Source: JBHENC01 sp046262295
Lineage (GTDB): Bacteria > Acidobacteriota > Blastocatellia > Pyrinomonadales > Pyrinomonadaceae
Length of the DNA: 64,000 nucleotides
Direction of reading: 5' to 3'
Assembly: GCA_046262295.1 (NCBI GenBank)
Contig: JBHENC010000001.1
Location: 186,001 to 250,000, forward strand
Below the pieces are notes generated by a model. That model did no database searches and was not told the DNA's origin. It saw only the letters and a program-made list of their open reading frames with translations. Every line of letters starts with the position of its first letter. Within the stretch, counting starts at the first letter, position 1. The position numbers were made by a program, and so were the translations under genes. Below, one piece after another: positions 1 to 8,927 of the stretch.

Positions 1-2464
1 TCGTCCAATTCGGCGTTCCCTTGTCATTGTTATAAGAGAGCGCGTACTGCGGCTTCTTCATCAAGTAGTTAAGCGGCGTGTTGATGTCGGTCGCGGCGCC
101 GGATGGATTTCCCATCACCAAATGTTCATCCGGGTTGCGGATGACGACTGTCGTGAAACTCCAGGAGTAGTCCGCCAACATATAATCCGGCGGATCATTC
201 GTATCGAGATCGTTAACGCCGTTAGCGAAGATGGTGACGGCGCAGCGTTCTCCTCCGACAAAATCAATTCCGGGATTGAGCGTAAAGCTCGTCGCGTTGT
301 TGCTGCTGGTCACTGTTGCGTCGTGCGTGCCGCTGTTGGCGCAGGATATCTGGAACCAGTTGCCGATGACGTTAACGGGCTGGTCGAAATTGATGATGAT
401 GTTAGCGTCATTAGCAATATTGGGCGCGCCGCTGGATGGAGCGGTGGTGAATACTTCCGGCGCTTCGTCGCCTGCCGGACAGACGTTGACGGCTGTCACG
501 GAGTTGCGCGGGCTGGGAGTGACGGCGGTAAAGTTGAAGCCGTTGTAGTCCGTATCCTTACAGCCGTTGCGTGCGCGCAAGGCCGCTGTCGAGGAGTTCA
601 AAGCCGGGGCAGCAGTTGGCCCCTCGTAGCAGGTTGCAGTTCCATAGCCGATGAGATCAATCAAATTGGTACTGGTCGGGCAAGTTCCTGACAGTGTGAC
701 ATTGTTGCCAACTAGAGCGACTTTACCATTCGTTTGGCCCATATTGATGGTCCCGCCGGAGATGTCAGCCGCTGGCAAATCTATTCCGTTGCCGCCTGTT
801 CCGGCGGCTTCCTGAACAAGCAAATACTGGCCGGGTGCGAGCGATCCGGCAAGAGCCGTCTTGCTCCAACTCCCCCCGTCGAACGAAGCATATTGCACCG
901 ACACGCCCGATAGACTAATCGTGTTCGTGCTGCGGTTAAAAACCTCTATAAAGTCGTTCTTATACGTCGCGCCGGAGTTGCCGCCGCCGCCGTAAACCTG
1001 GCTGATGACCAGACTGCCGGGCACGATATTAATAGTGGCTGAAGTTGAGCCGGTGTTGGTCGCGCCGCCATTATCCGTAACCGTCAAAGTAACAGTGTAA
1101 GTTCCCGCCGTCGTATAGGCGTGCGTAGGGGTCGCACCTGTGCCGGTCGTGCTGTCGCCGAAGTTCCATGCGTAGCTCGATATTGTTCCGTCAGAATCAG
1201 TGGAGGTGCTGCCGTTAAACTGAACAGCCTGCCCGGTCGTTCCGGTGTACGGCCCGCCAGCATTGGCAACCGGCGATTGATTCGGTGTCGGCGTCGGTGT
1301 GGGAGTCGGTGTCGGGGTGGGAGTTGGAGTCGGCGCGGCGTCATTATCGGTGATCGTTAAGACGGACGTGCTCTGACTGCCCAGTGTCGCGCCTCCTGTC
1401 GGAGATGTCAGCGTTAGGTTGATCGTCTCGTCACCTTCAAAAATCGTGTCGTCTGAAATCTGTACGCTAAAGCTCTTACTGCTGGTATCTCCCGCGTTGA
1501 AAGTCAGCGTGCCGGTAGCAGACGTGTAATCCGCACCGCTCGTCGCCGTGCCGTTGCTTGTGGCATAGCTGACCGAAACGGCTCCGTCGCTGCCGTTGGT
1601 ACGGGTCACAGTGATCGAAGCCGTGCCGCCATTCTCTGCAACGCTATAAGCAGCAGCACTGAATTGCAGCGTTCCCGGCACTGGCGTCGGGGTAGGAGTG
1701 GGCGTAGCACTTCGTAGTGAATTAATGAAGGCTGTGTTGGTGGTGGTGTTGCCAGCACCAAAGGTAAGTCCTGTGGCAGCGCCCGTCGCATCCGTGCCGT
1801 TAAAGTCCGCGGCAGACTGCGTGCTGTTTTTTGCGTAGACGAACTGTCCGGAACCGGATGTGCCAGAGGCGATGAGTTTCGGCGTCGGGGCACTTGTAAA
1901 CTGAGTGCCTGCGGTGCCACCCGCCAGCGCGTGGATGCTACCGGTGACGCCCGCTGCCAGGTTACCGGCGGCCTTAATCATTACCATTTCGGTTGTAGCG
2001 ATATCAAACGTCCCGCCAAGATTGGAGAAATAGGTAGTATTCTTCATCCCGACGTCAAGATTAAAGTCGCTGCCGCCAACGCTCACGTCCGTTCCAGTGA
2101 TATCGTTGCGTAAAACGATGAGCGTTCCCGCGCGAACGCTGCTCCATAGCGTATTGGTGGAAAATTGATAACTACCTCCACTATCGGTTGCCATGCTCCC
2201 GGAGAAGTCCTTGACGATCATACCGCGCATATCAAGATTATTTTGGATAACCAAGAGTTCAAGGGTATCTATGGTCGTGTTCTGATACTTATTAACCACC
2301 ACGCTCGGCACCGGATCGGCGAGTAAAAGCGGAGCGGCTTGAGCGGATGGAATAATTGAACCGAACCGCGTTGGAATAGTAATGCTTATTAATGAAATGA
2401 TAAGTAATAGTGCAACAAAGGGGCGGCGCGGAAAACTGGACAACCGGCAAGATGGGGAACTCAA
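1..2464 (-). CDS. Secreted multidomain protein with start of a DNA/RNA non-specific nuclease domain (3' end off window)
   Basis: The frame is open from a TTG start at 2464 to the window edge, about 821 residues. TTG is chosen because GAAAGGA lies 9 bases upstream and no ATG fits. Residues 1-45 form a signal peptide with a leucine/isoleucine core ending in AQA. After a roughly 200-residue region of unknown fold come a PT-rich linker (about 253-262), a Calx-beta domain (about 263-370), a second PTPTPT linker, a PKD domain (about 386-475), a lamin-tail domain (about 478-650, LVISQVYGGGG start), an SbsA/Big_5-like Ig domain (about 655-770), then a segment EHLVMGNPSGA ... KKPQYALSYNNDKGTPNW. That last motif is typical of the beginning of secreted DNA/RNA non-specific endonucleases. 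The catalytic DRGH motif would lie outside the window, so nuclease activity is inferred. The modular layout suggests an exported or surface-bound nuclease for nutrient or extracellular DNA use. Confidence 0.8.
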   Translation of the reverse strand, partial: MSSPSCRLSSFPRRPFVALLLIISLISITIPTRFGSIIPSAQAAPLLLADPVPSVVVNKYQNTTIDTLELLVIQNNLDMRGMIVKDFSGSMATDSGGSYQFSTNTLWSSVRAGTLIVLRNDITGTDVSVGGSDFNLDVGMKNTTYFSNLGGTFDIATTEMVMIKAAGNLAAGVTGSIHALAGGTAGTQFTSAPTPKLIASGTSGSGQFVYAKNSTQSAADFNGTDATGAATGLTFGAGNTTTNTAFINSLRSATPTPTPTPVPGTLQFSAAAYSVAENGGTASITVTRTNGSDGAVSVSYATSNGTATSGADYTSATGTLTFNAGDTSSKSFSVQISDDTIFEGDETINLTLTSPTGGATLGSQSTSVLTITDNDAAPTPTPTPTPTPTPTPTPNQSPVANAGGPYTGTTGQAVQFNGSTSTDSDGTISSYAWNFGDSTTGTGATPTHAYTTAGTYTVTLTVTDNGGATNTGSTSATINIVPGSLVISQVYGGGGNSGATYKNDFIEVFNRSTNTISLSGVSVQYASFDGGSWSKTALAGSLAPGQYLLVQEAAGTGGNGIDLPAADISGGTINMGQTNGKVALVGNNVTLSGTCPTSTNLIDLIGYGTATCYEGPTAAPALNSSTAALRARNGCKDTDYNGFNFTAVTPSPRNSVTAVNVCPAGDEAPEVFTTAPSSGAPNIANDANIIINFDQPVNVIGNWFQISCANSGTHDATVTSSNNATSFTLNPGIDFVGGERCAVTIFANGVNDLDTNDPPDYMLADYSWSFTTVVIRNPDEHLVMGNPSGAATDINTPLNYLMKKPQYALSYNNDKGTPNWT

Positions 2465-2552
2465 TTTAATTATTCCTTTCAAAAGAGGGTCTAAAGTTAA
2501 GAAGGGGGTTGGCTCTTAAAGATTGAAACCGGCGACGTTGTTATCAAGAACC

Positions 2553-2621
2553 TCAACGACGGCTATTTGGAGATTGGAGTGCGAACAGGAAGGCTTTCAA
2601 GGGAAAAGCAAAAGTCGTCAT
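2553..2621 (-). CDS. Possible 22-codon leader peptide upstream of the nuclease gene
   Basis: An ATG at 2621 is preceded by a strong Shine-Dalgarno GAAGGAGAACT and opens a 22-residue frame (MTTFAFPLKAFLFALQSPNS, then RR) that stops at 2553, 89 bases before the TTG start of the secreted nuclease gene on the same strand. The ribosome site is better than that of many real genes nearby. The peptide is moderately hydrophobic and has no recognisable family. It could be a leader peptide, a small protein or chance. Confidence 0.25.
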   Translation of the reverse strand: MTTFAFPLKAFLFALQSPNSRR

Positions 2622-3097
2622 AGTTCTCCTTCGGGATAGAAGCCCTTATCACAGCGAACCGGGCGGCGACATCAAACGGGGTTGTTTGAAAGCAGGTAAT
2701 TGGAAGGAAAGAGATCATCTTCCCTTAGATACACTTCAAGAACAAAGCAGGGACTTGGACTTAACGACAAACGGTGTATTGTTATTACTTGAAGGGGGCG
2801 ATCTCCGACGCCGTTGCGATGAATTCTCTGTCAAATATATAAGAATCAGCCTGGAAATGCCAAACAAAAGAATCAAAATGGTAGAAAACGGTATACACGA
2901 CAAAGCCTCTTTTGTCAATTAATCTAGCAGTTAATTTATTGCAGGTAGCTACTTCAGCTTAATTATTAGTAAATCAGTATTTTGCTAAGCCTTATCAAAT
3001 TAATTGGGAACACTTTCTTTCCGAGAGGTTCCCTTTAGAAGGCAGGTCGTTATGATTATGTTTTAAATAGTCGTGCTTGAAAGGTAAGTGCGACTGT
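2622..3097. other. AT-rich intergenic region
   Basis: About 480 bases, clearly richer in A and T than the flanks. It holds only short frames without ribosome sites or family features. A small inverted repeat GGGAAC/GTTCCC sits at 3006-3033. The region should contain the promoter of the minus-strand nuclease gene, but I see no convincing -35/-10 pair. Confidence 0.5.
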
Positions 3098-3129
3098 TTT
3101 CTTTGTAATTAGTAGTGATTACAAAGAAA
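3098..3129. terminator. Perfect 12-bp inverted repeat downstream of lpxB
   Basis: TTTCTTTGTAAT and its exact reverse complement flank an 8-base loop, TAGTAGTG. It lies 32 bases past the lpxB stop. The stem is AT-rich without a separate T-run, so it is either a weak terminator or a protein-binding operator. Confidence 0.5.
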
Positions 3130-3160
3130 GTGGTAAAGCGTACAAGGTAAGGGGTATTGA

Positions 3161-4372
3161 TTAGAGAGTATCGGCTTCGGTTTTCCATGTACGGAGTGCG
3201 TGGAGCACGGCGTCGGCGGTGCGTTCGGAGGCTCCGCCTGCGCCGAGTCGTGCGGTGGCGGTGCGGAGTTGCGCGCGTGCCGTTTGGTTGCGTAAGGGGT
3301 CAAGCAGTGCGAGTAGTTCACTTGCGAGACGCGCAGCGGTGAAATCGTGTTGCATTAATTCGGTGGCAATGCGCTCTCCGGCGACGAGGTTGACGAGGCC
3401 GAAGTGTTCGGTGTTGATGAGGCGTCCGAGCGTGTGCCAGTTGAGGGCTGATTCTTTGTAGACGACGACAAGGGGCGTGCCGATCAGTGCAGCTTCGAGC
3501 GTTGCCGTGCCGCTTGCGACGGCTGCCGCGTCTGCCGCCGCAAGCGCGTCGTAAGTCTCATTCTCGACGATGCGTAAGCTTTTGTGTACGCGCGCGGCAT
3601 CTACGGAAGGCGCGAGGGCGGCGATGAAGGGTGCGGCTTCCTGCCGCGAACGATCCGGTGCCAGCGCGAGCACAAACTGTGTTGCGGGACGTATGCGCAG
3701 AACGAGTTTCGCCGCTTCGAGCATCAATGGAAGGTTTCGTAAAAGCTCTTTGCGGCGACTGCCGGGCAAAAGTGCGATAATGGGAGGCGCGGGCGACAAT
3801 CCATGACGGGCGCGAAACTCTTCAAGACTCGTCTGCGCCTGTGTCATACCGACAAGCGGGTGGCCGACAAACTCTACATGGTGAACGCCGCGCCTCTTAT
3901 ACCAATCAGGCTCAAAAGGCAGGATAGCGAGCAGCATATCCACGTCGCGTTGAATCAGCTTAATGCGTTTGGCTCGCCAGGCCCACAATTGCGGGCTGAC
4001 GTAATAGATAACTTTGAGGCCGCGACGATGTAGCGAGCGCGCCAGCCGCAAATTGAAGTCCGGCCAGTCAACTAAGATCACCGCATCCGGGCGACGCTTC
4101 AGCGCAGCCTGTTTCAAAGTCTGGAAAGCGCGCCAGAAGACGGGCAGGGCACGCCCGGCTTCGAGGAGGCCTGTAATCGCCAGATGATCGGCGCAAACAA
4201 CTTCTTCGACACCTGCCGCGCGCATCTTTCCGCTCGTTGCGCCGAAGAAATCGAACTGCGCGTGTGGCGCTTGCGCTCGAAGGGCGTGTACGAGTTTGGC
4301 TGCCAGCGTATCGCCGGAAGCTTCGCCCGCAACGACCATCAGCCGCCAGCTTTCATTTCCTTCATCAATCAT
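3161..4372 (-). CDS. lpxB: Lipid-A-disaccharide synthase LpxB
   Basis: A 403-residue glycosyltransferase that condenses UDP-2,3-diacylglucosamine with lipid X to make the tetra-acyl disaccharide of lipid A at the inner face of the cytoplasmic membrane. The start has the family motif VVAGEASGDTLAAKL, followed by FFGATSGKMRAAGVE. The middle has the LVDWPDFNLRLA and YYVSPQLWAW motifs, and the nucleotide-sugar-binding half has LLPGSRRKE and ASGTATLEAAL. Length is normal for the family (about 380-400). It is separated from lpxD by 226 bases, so it may have its own promoter, though none is clear. It ends the lipid A cluster, with a perfect inverted repeat just downstream. Confidence 0.95.
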   Translation of the reverse strand: MIDEGNESWRLMVVAGEASGDTLAAKLVHALRAQAPHAQFDFFGATSGKMRAAGVEEVVCADHLAITGLLEAGRALPVFWRAFQTLKQAALKRRPDAVILVDWPDFNLRLARSLHRRGLKVIYYVSPQLWAWRAKRIKLIQRDVDMLLAILPFEPDWYKRRGVHHVEFVGHPLVGMTQAQTSLEEFRARHGLSPAPPIIALLPGSRRKELLRNLPLMLEAAKLVLRIRPATQFVLALAPDRSRQEAAPFIAALAPSVDAARVHKSLRIVENETYDALAAADAAAVASGTATLEAALIGTPLVVVYKESALNWHTLGRLINTEHFGLVNLVAGERIATELMQHDFTAARLASELLALLDPLRNQTARAQLRTATARLGAGGASERTADAVLHALRTWKTEADTL

Positions 4373-4598
4373 CGCTCGGCATCATAACAGCAGGCGGCGC
4401 ATCGAAGCCAAAACAGACTCGCAAGCAATGTTCTCAGTCTTTACCGTTCCTCAAAGTGATCCGCCGCTGCAATAGAAACGCCCGCCAAGAACATCAACCT
4501 GCGCCGGAGAAAGAACAGCGAAGTTATTGCTACTGCGAAGCGGCTGGAATGTTTTGTTTGGCTTTGGCGCTGATTGATTCCCCTGCTAGCGTGCCGCG

Positions 4599-5657
4599 CT
4601 ACTTTTCATCAAGCCGCGCGGTGAGTTCCCTGACTTGTTGGCGTAGTGCTTCCAACTCTTCGCGCATTTGCGGAAGGCGTCCGAAGTATGCGTTGAGGCG
4701 TTTGTATTCGGCGAGCGGGCGCACGGGTACGCCCCATACGATGCTTCCGGCGCGCACAATTTTTCCCGGCAGAATTCCGGCCTTCGAGCCGACGATGGCG
4801 CCTTTTTGTACGCGCACATGATCGCCCATCCCGACCTGCCCGCCGATAATCGCATCGTCTTCAATCACGGTGCTACCCGAAATTCCCGTCTGCGCGGCGA
4901 TAACGACGCGCTCGCCGATGGAGACGTTGTGCGCAATCTGCACCAGGTTATCAATCTTGCTGCCGCGCCCGATTCTCGTTTCTCCTAGCGCGCCGCGATC
5001 AACGCAACTGTTCGCGCCGATCTCCACGTCATCTTCGATGACGACCGTGCCTTGTTGCGGAAACTTGCGATAACCGTTTGCGCCGTCGCGCACGTAACCG
5101 AAGCCATCCGCACCAACAGTGACGCCCGCGTGAAGCACAACGCGGTCTCCCAACGTCACGCCGTTGTAAAGCACTACGTTTGGATGAACAACGCAATCGC
5201 GCCCGATGTTCACGCCTTCTCCAATCTTCACTCCGGCATGAAGCTCCGTTCCCGCGCCGATCTTTGCCTCTTCATCAATCTGCACGAACGCCCCGACAAA
5301 CACGGATTCATCAATTGACGCGCTCGCGGCGATTAAAGCCGTCGGGTGAATCGAAGGCGTTTGTCGCGCGCGCGGCTGAAGCAGTTCGGCGATCAACGCG
5401 AAAGCCAGCTTGGGATGTGCCGACGCAATCGCGCACGCGGCTTCAAAGTCCGCGCCTTCCGGTACAATCAGACATGCTGCGCGGCTCGCTCGCGCGGCTT
5501 CCAACAGCTTCGCGTCCTCGACGAAAGCAATCTCGCCCTCTGCTGCCTGTTCAAGACTCGCAACATTTCTAATCAACAAGCTGTCCTCGCCAATCACGCG
5601 CCCGCCGACGTGCGCAGCTAGTTCGGCAACGGTGCGGCCTTTTGGTTCTTCACTCAT
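4599..5657 (-). CDS. lpxD: UDP-3-O-acylglucosamine N-acyltransferase LpxD
   Basis: A 352-residue protein that adds the N-linked acyl chain to UDP-3-O-acylglucosamine in lipid A synthesis. The N-terminal uridine-binding domain (about 1-105) is followed by a left-handed parallel beta-helix of hexapeptide repeats (about 110-310), with the catalytic His in IAHNV near residue 243 and the family motif VTVGADGFGYV. The C-terminal helix (LPQMREELEALRQQ) resembles the trimer-forming extension. The ATG overlaps the end of lpxA by 8 bases (ATGAGTGA), indicating translational coupling. Neither fabZ nor lpxC is beside it, unlike the common proteobacterial order. Confidence 0.95.
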   Translation of the reverse strand: MSEEPKGRTVAELAAHVGGRVIGEDSLLIRNVASLEQAAEGEIAFVEDAKLLEAARASRAACLIVPEGADFEAACAIASAHPKLAFALIAELLQPRARQTPSIHPTALIAASASIDESVFVGAFVQIDEEAKIGAGTELHAGVKIGEGVNIGRDCVVHPNVVLYNGVTLGDRVVLHAGVTVGADGFGYVRDGANGYRKFPQQGTVVIEDDVEIGANSCVDRGALGETRIGRGSKIDNLVQIAHNVSIGERVVIAAQTGISGSTVIEDDAIIGGQVGMGDHVRVQKGAIVGSKAGILPGKIVRAGSIVWGVPVRPLAEYKRLNAYFGRLPQMREELEALRQQVRELTARLDEK

Positions 5658-6444
5658 AAGTAGATTTTCCGCTTTTTCCAGCGCTCGTGAAGCCGCGCTT
5701 TGAAGCGCGTATGAAATTAATGAGATGGGCTACGTTCGCATCCTGCAAATCGCTCAATTCACGAAGCACGTCGGCGAGCGGGAGGTTGGAGCGAAACAGA
5801 AGTTGATAAGCGTGTTTCAGATTGCGGCGCGCATCGCTTGTGAATCCGGCGCGGCGTAGGCCGACGGAGTTGAGGCCTCTCACGCGGGGCGGGTTGCCGT
5901 CCGTGATGAAGAAGGGCAGCACGTCCTGCACGATCTTTGATTTGCCGCCCGTCATCGCGTAGCGACCGAAGCGGACGAATTGATGCGCGCCGACGTTTGA
6001 CGAAAGAAAGACGTGGTCTTCGATGTGGACGTGACCGGCGAGCGCCGCGCCGTTGGCGAAAATGTTGTCGTCGCCGATTACGCAGTTGTGCGCGATGTGC
6101 GTGCCGATCATCAGGAAGTTGCGGTGACCGACGCGCGTCGCTTCATTTTCGCCGCTCGCGCGATGAATCGTCGCATTCTCGCGTATCAGATTATCGTCGC
6201 CGATGATCAGGCTGCTTTTTTCGTTTTTGAACTTTACGTCCTGCGGTTCGCCGCCCAAAACCGCGTGCTCGAAAACACGGTTGCGGCATCCGAGCGAAGT
6301 GAAACGCTTGACGACAACGTGCGCCATGATCTCGCAATCCGCACCGATGATGACTTCGTCTTCGATAACGGCGTAAGCGCCGATGCGCGCGCTTTCATGT
6401 ATTTCGGCGCGCGGGCTGATGATGGCTGTCGGATGAATGTTCAT
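5650..6444 (-). CDS. lpxA: UDP-N-acetylglucosamine O-acyltransferase LpxA
   Basis: The first committed enzyme of lipid A synthesis, 264 residues. The start is placed at the ATG giving MNIHPTAIISPRAEIHESA, which matches the family; the frame could be extended upstream to 6549 but that stretch has no family features. Hexapeptide repeats form the beta-helix. The catalytic His is in HIAHN near residue 119, and the motif GRYAMTGGKSKIVQDVLPFF precedes the C-terminal helical domain. The region before the ATG is pyrimidine-rich, so the ribosome site is poor. It leads a coupled lpxA-lpxD pair. Confidence 0.95.
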   Translation of the reverse strand: MNIHPTAIISPRAEIHESARIGAYAVIEDEVIIGADCEIMAHVVVKRFTSLGCRNRVFEHAVLGGEPQDVKFKNEKSSLIIGDDNLIRENATIHRASGENEATRVGHRNFLMIGTHIAHNCVIGDDNIFANGAALAGHVHIEDHVFLSSNVGAHQFVRFGRYAMTGGKSKIVQDVLPFFITDGNPPRVRGLNSVGLRRAGFTSDARRNLKHAYQLLFRSNLPLADVLRELSDLQDANVAHLINFIRASKRGFTSAGKSGKSTYE

Positions 6445-6771
6445 AAAAAAGGAAGCGGGCGCGATAGTACAAGACTTTTTTTGACGGCTGCAACCGTGCG
6501 GCGAAAGTGGCGCGAGGAAATACCGGATTAAAAACCGTCTGGCTATCATAATCCGTAGGCTCCGCGCATCTAAGGCTTCTCTGAAACTTTGTTTGCAAGC
6601 CGTACATAAAGACGAAAACGCGCCTTGTCTTTACTACGCGATGCCGCTATCATGTCGTGTTGCAAAGCTTTAAGCACGAAAGCGTGTTGCGTTACGGTTG
6701 ATATAATACGACGGGTTTAGTTATGACGCGCGTGCCGCGTCCAGCCGTCTACCTTCTAAGGAGAATCACTT
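6445..6771. other. Divergent intergenic region between lpxA and the radical SAM gene
   Basis: 327 bases separating two divergent genes. It holds the extended -10 promoter for the plus-strand gene. I found no clear promoter for lpxA. Confidence 0.5.
6699..6707 (+). promoter_or_regulatory. Extended -10 promoter (TGATATAAT) of the radical SAM gene
   Basis: A perfect TATAAT at 6702-6707 preceded by TG one base upstream gives an extended -10. No good -35 is visible at the right distance, which extended -10 promoters can lack. It lies 65 bases before the TTG start. Confidence 0.55.
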
Positions 6772-8784
6772 TTGTTCAGCGATCAATTCCGCCGGGGCGA
6801 AATGGAAAAGGGCAAGTTTAGCGGCGTCAAAAGCTCTAAGTTGCTCTCGAATTTGTCGGATGTGGCGTGGAAAGCGTTTCAGTCCGTCAACCAACTTCTT
6901 CCCGAAGGCGAAGCGATTCGTCCAAAATGGGCGGCAGAACCGCTTTTGAAATCATACGAGCGTACCAGTCCCCCGCTCGGTTTCCCGCGCGAAACGGACA
7001 GCCTCTGCCCGCGCTGCGTCAAGGAAGTGCGCGAGGGCGTAATCAGCGGCGAAACTTCTTTAGAGACCTTGATGCACCAGCATCCGGGCGAAATCAAAGC
7101 GCAGATTCTCGAAGAGAACGGTCAGGTCATCATGCGCAAGACGTGCCCGAAGCACGGCGAGTTTACGGATGTGATGGCGACTAGCCCCGCGTTTCTCGAA
7201 CGCATCGAATCGCTCTTTTTCGGGCGCGACTTCAAAGCGGCGGAAGACACAAACGTCCACAGGCACGGCACGTCCAACATCAAGTTCGGGCGCGGCGCAG
7301 TGTTGACAGTAGATTTAACCAATCGCTGCAACATGATGTGTAACCCGTGTTTCATGGACGCCAATCAGGTCGGCTATGTTCATGAGCCGACGTTTGAAGA
7401 CACGAAGGCGATTCTGGATCGCGCCATCTCTTTCAAGCCGCGCCGCCAGATCATCATTCTCTTCTCCGGCGGCGAACCGACGCTTTCGCCGTATTATCTG
7501 GAAGCCGTCGCTTACGCGAAGAAGATTGGTTTTTATCGCATTCTTGCCGCAACCAACGGCATACGCTTCGCCGAAGACATAGAGTTCTGCAAGCAGGCAA
7601 AAGCCGCCGGTCAACACGGCGTTTATCTGCAATTCGACGGCGTCAGCGAAGAAAAGAACAAGCACAGGGGCGTCGGCAATCTGTTCGACGTTAAGCTGCG
7701 CGCGATAGAGAATCTGGCGAGCGTCGGCATCAAGGTCACGCTTGTCACCACCATCGTCAACACCATCAACAACGACGCTATCGGGCAGATCGTGGAGTTT
7801 GCCGCGAAGAACATAGACAAGGTTCAGACCATCGCGTTTCAACCCGTCTCTTTCACGGGACGTGACGAAGACGTGAGCGACGAAGTGCGTATCAAGCAAC
7901 GCTACACGCTCGCGGGCATGGCCTCCGATCTCGAAACGCAACTCGGCGGCAAACTAAACGCCTTGCGCGATTGGTTTCCGCTTTCGAGTTATTCAGCTTT
8001 CACAAGCGTGATGGATATGTTGCAGGGCGCGGATGCTCCATGGGGCTGGTCTTCGTGCAATTGCCACCCGAACTGCGGCATCTTCACGTTGATGGTCGTC
8101 AATCGCAAGACAGGTGAGTTTACGTCGCTCTTCGACTTTTTCAACTACGAACAGTTTATGAAGGATGTCGCGGTGATCACGGACACGGCGCGCGGCAAGA
8201 AATTATCCTACGCGCAATTAGGAATGGCGATCATGCGCAACTTCGACGCCGCGAGCGCGCCCGAAGGCTTTCCTATTTCGCAGATCATCAACCTCTTCAA
8301 GCCGTCTTCGACGAACTCCAATTCGGATCGCAACGACCGCATGAAGGCGCAGGGCGCGGCAGGAGCAGCAGATGCAGCGGCAGCCGAAGATGCGAATGAT
8401 GTCTGGCGCGTGCTCTGTGTGGAAGGAATGTGGTTTCAGGATTTATTCAACTACGATTTCCGCCGCACGGAGATGTGCGTCATTCCTTACGGCACGCAGG
8501 AAGGCGAGATCAGTTTCTGCGCTTATAACACGGGCGTCGGCTGGCGGCAGATCATAGAAAATATGCACAAGACGGCGGGACTTGCCGAGTGGTACAAAGA
8601 GCATGGACGCCACGCCGTTTATGCCAAAGGCAAAGCCGTGCCGCTAAGCACGACAAAGCACACGCTCAGTTTGCCGATCATCAATCAAATTCTCGCGGAA
8701 GATGCGGACGAGCCGAGCAAGGCCGCGTCGCCTTATCTGATCGAAGAGGGCGAGCCGGAAATGGCCGCGACAAACAGCCGCTAA
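6772..8784 (+). CDS. Large radical SAM protein, Tes / membrane-spanning-lipid-synthase-like
   Basis: 670 residues. The TTG start is supported by AAGGAG 8 bases upstream; an in-frame ATG at 6802 has no such site. Near residues 80-130 there is a rubredoxin-like pair, LCPRCVKE and KTCPKHGEF. The radical SAM cluster motif is CNMMCNPC (C186, C190, C193), followed by the SAM-binding FSGGEPTLSP. Further cysteines occur in WSSCNCHPNCG and near VLCVEG, EMCVIP and ISFCAYN, suggesting auxiliary FeS clusters. This overall plan (Zn/rubredoxin-like N-terminus, radical SAM core, Cys-rich C-terminus) is that of the archaeal tetraether synthase Tes and its bacterial homologues linked to membrane-spanning lipids, once annotated as pterin methyltransferases. 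Acidobacteria of this group make iso-diabolic acid, so joining of fatty-acyl tails is a reasonable inference. A residue 520-545 Ala-rich linker is unusual. Confidence 0.75.
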   Translation: MFSDQFRRGEMEKGKFSGVKSSKLLSNLSDVAWKAFQSVNQLLPEGEAIRPKWAAEPLLKSYERTSPPLGFPRETDSLCPRCVKEVREGVISGETSLETLMHQHPGEIKAQILEENGQVIMRKTCPKHGEFTDVMATSPAFLERIESLFFGRDFKAAEDTNVHRHGTSNIKFGRGAVLTVDLTNRCNMMCNPCFMDANQVGYVHEPTFEDTKAILDRAISFKPRRQIIILFSGGEPTLSPYYLEAVAYAKKIGFYRILAATNGIRFAEDIEFCKQAKAAGQHGVYLQFDGVSEEKNKHRGVGNLFDVKLRAIENLASVGIKVTLVTTIVNTINNDAIGQIVEFAAKNIDKVQTIAFQPVSFTGRDEDVSDEVRIKQRYTLAGMASDLETQLGGKLNALRDWFPLSSYSAFTSVMDMLQGADAPWGWSSCNCHPNCGIFTLMVVNRKTGEFTSLFDFFNYEQFMKDVAVITDTARGKKLSYAQLGMAIMRNFDAASAPEGFPISQIINLFKPSSTNSNSDRNDRMKAQGAAGAADAAAAEDANDVWRVLCVEGMWFQDLFNYDFRRTEMCVIPYGTQEGEISFCAYNTGVGWRQIIENMHKTAGLAEWYKEHGRHAVYAKGKAVPLSTTKHTLSLPIINQILAEDADEPSKAASPYLIEEGEPEMAATNSR

Positions 8785-8806
8785 GCATTGTTCGCCTTGA
8801 CGATAA

Positions 8807-8853
8807 AAGCCTCCGCCGGTGCGTCGCATCAAGCTTCGCGCCAGCGGAGGCTT
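8807..8853 (+). terminator. Stem-loop terminator after the radical SAM gene
   Basis: AAGCCTCCGC pairs perfectly with GCGGAGGCTT across a 27-base loop and is followed by CCCATTTTAT, 23 bases past the stop codon. Confidence 0.6.
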
Positions 8854-8927
8854 CCCATTTTATAAAGCCATCAAACGGCGAGAGCCGTAGAATTCCGCAT
8901 AAATAAGATTCGCCTTTGCGCAGGCGA

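Noticed and set aside
2686..2922. Possible gene of 78 residues in the AT-rich region
   Set aside because: Starts with TTG, lacks a ribosome site, and has no domain or conserved pattern.
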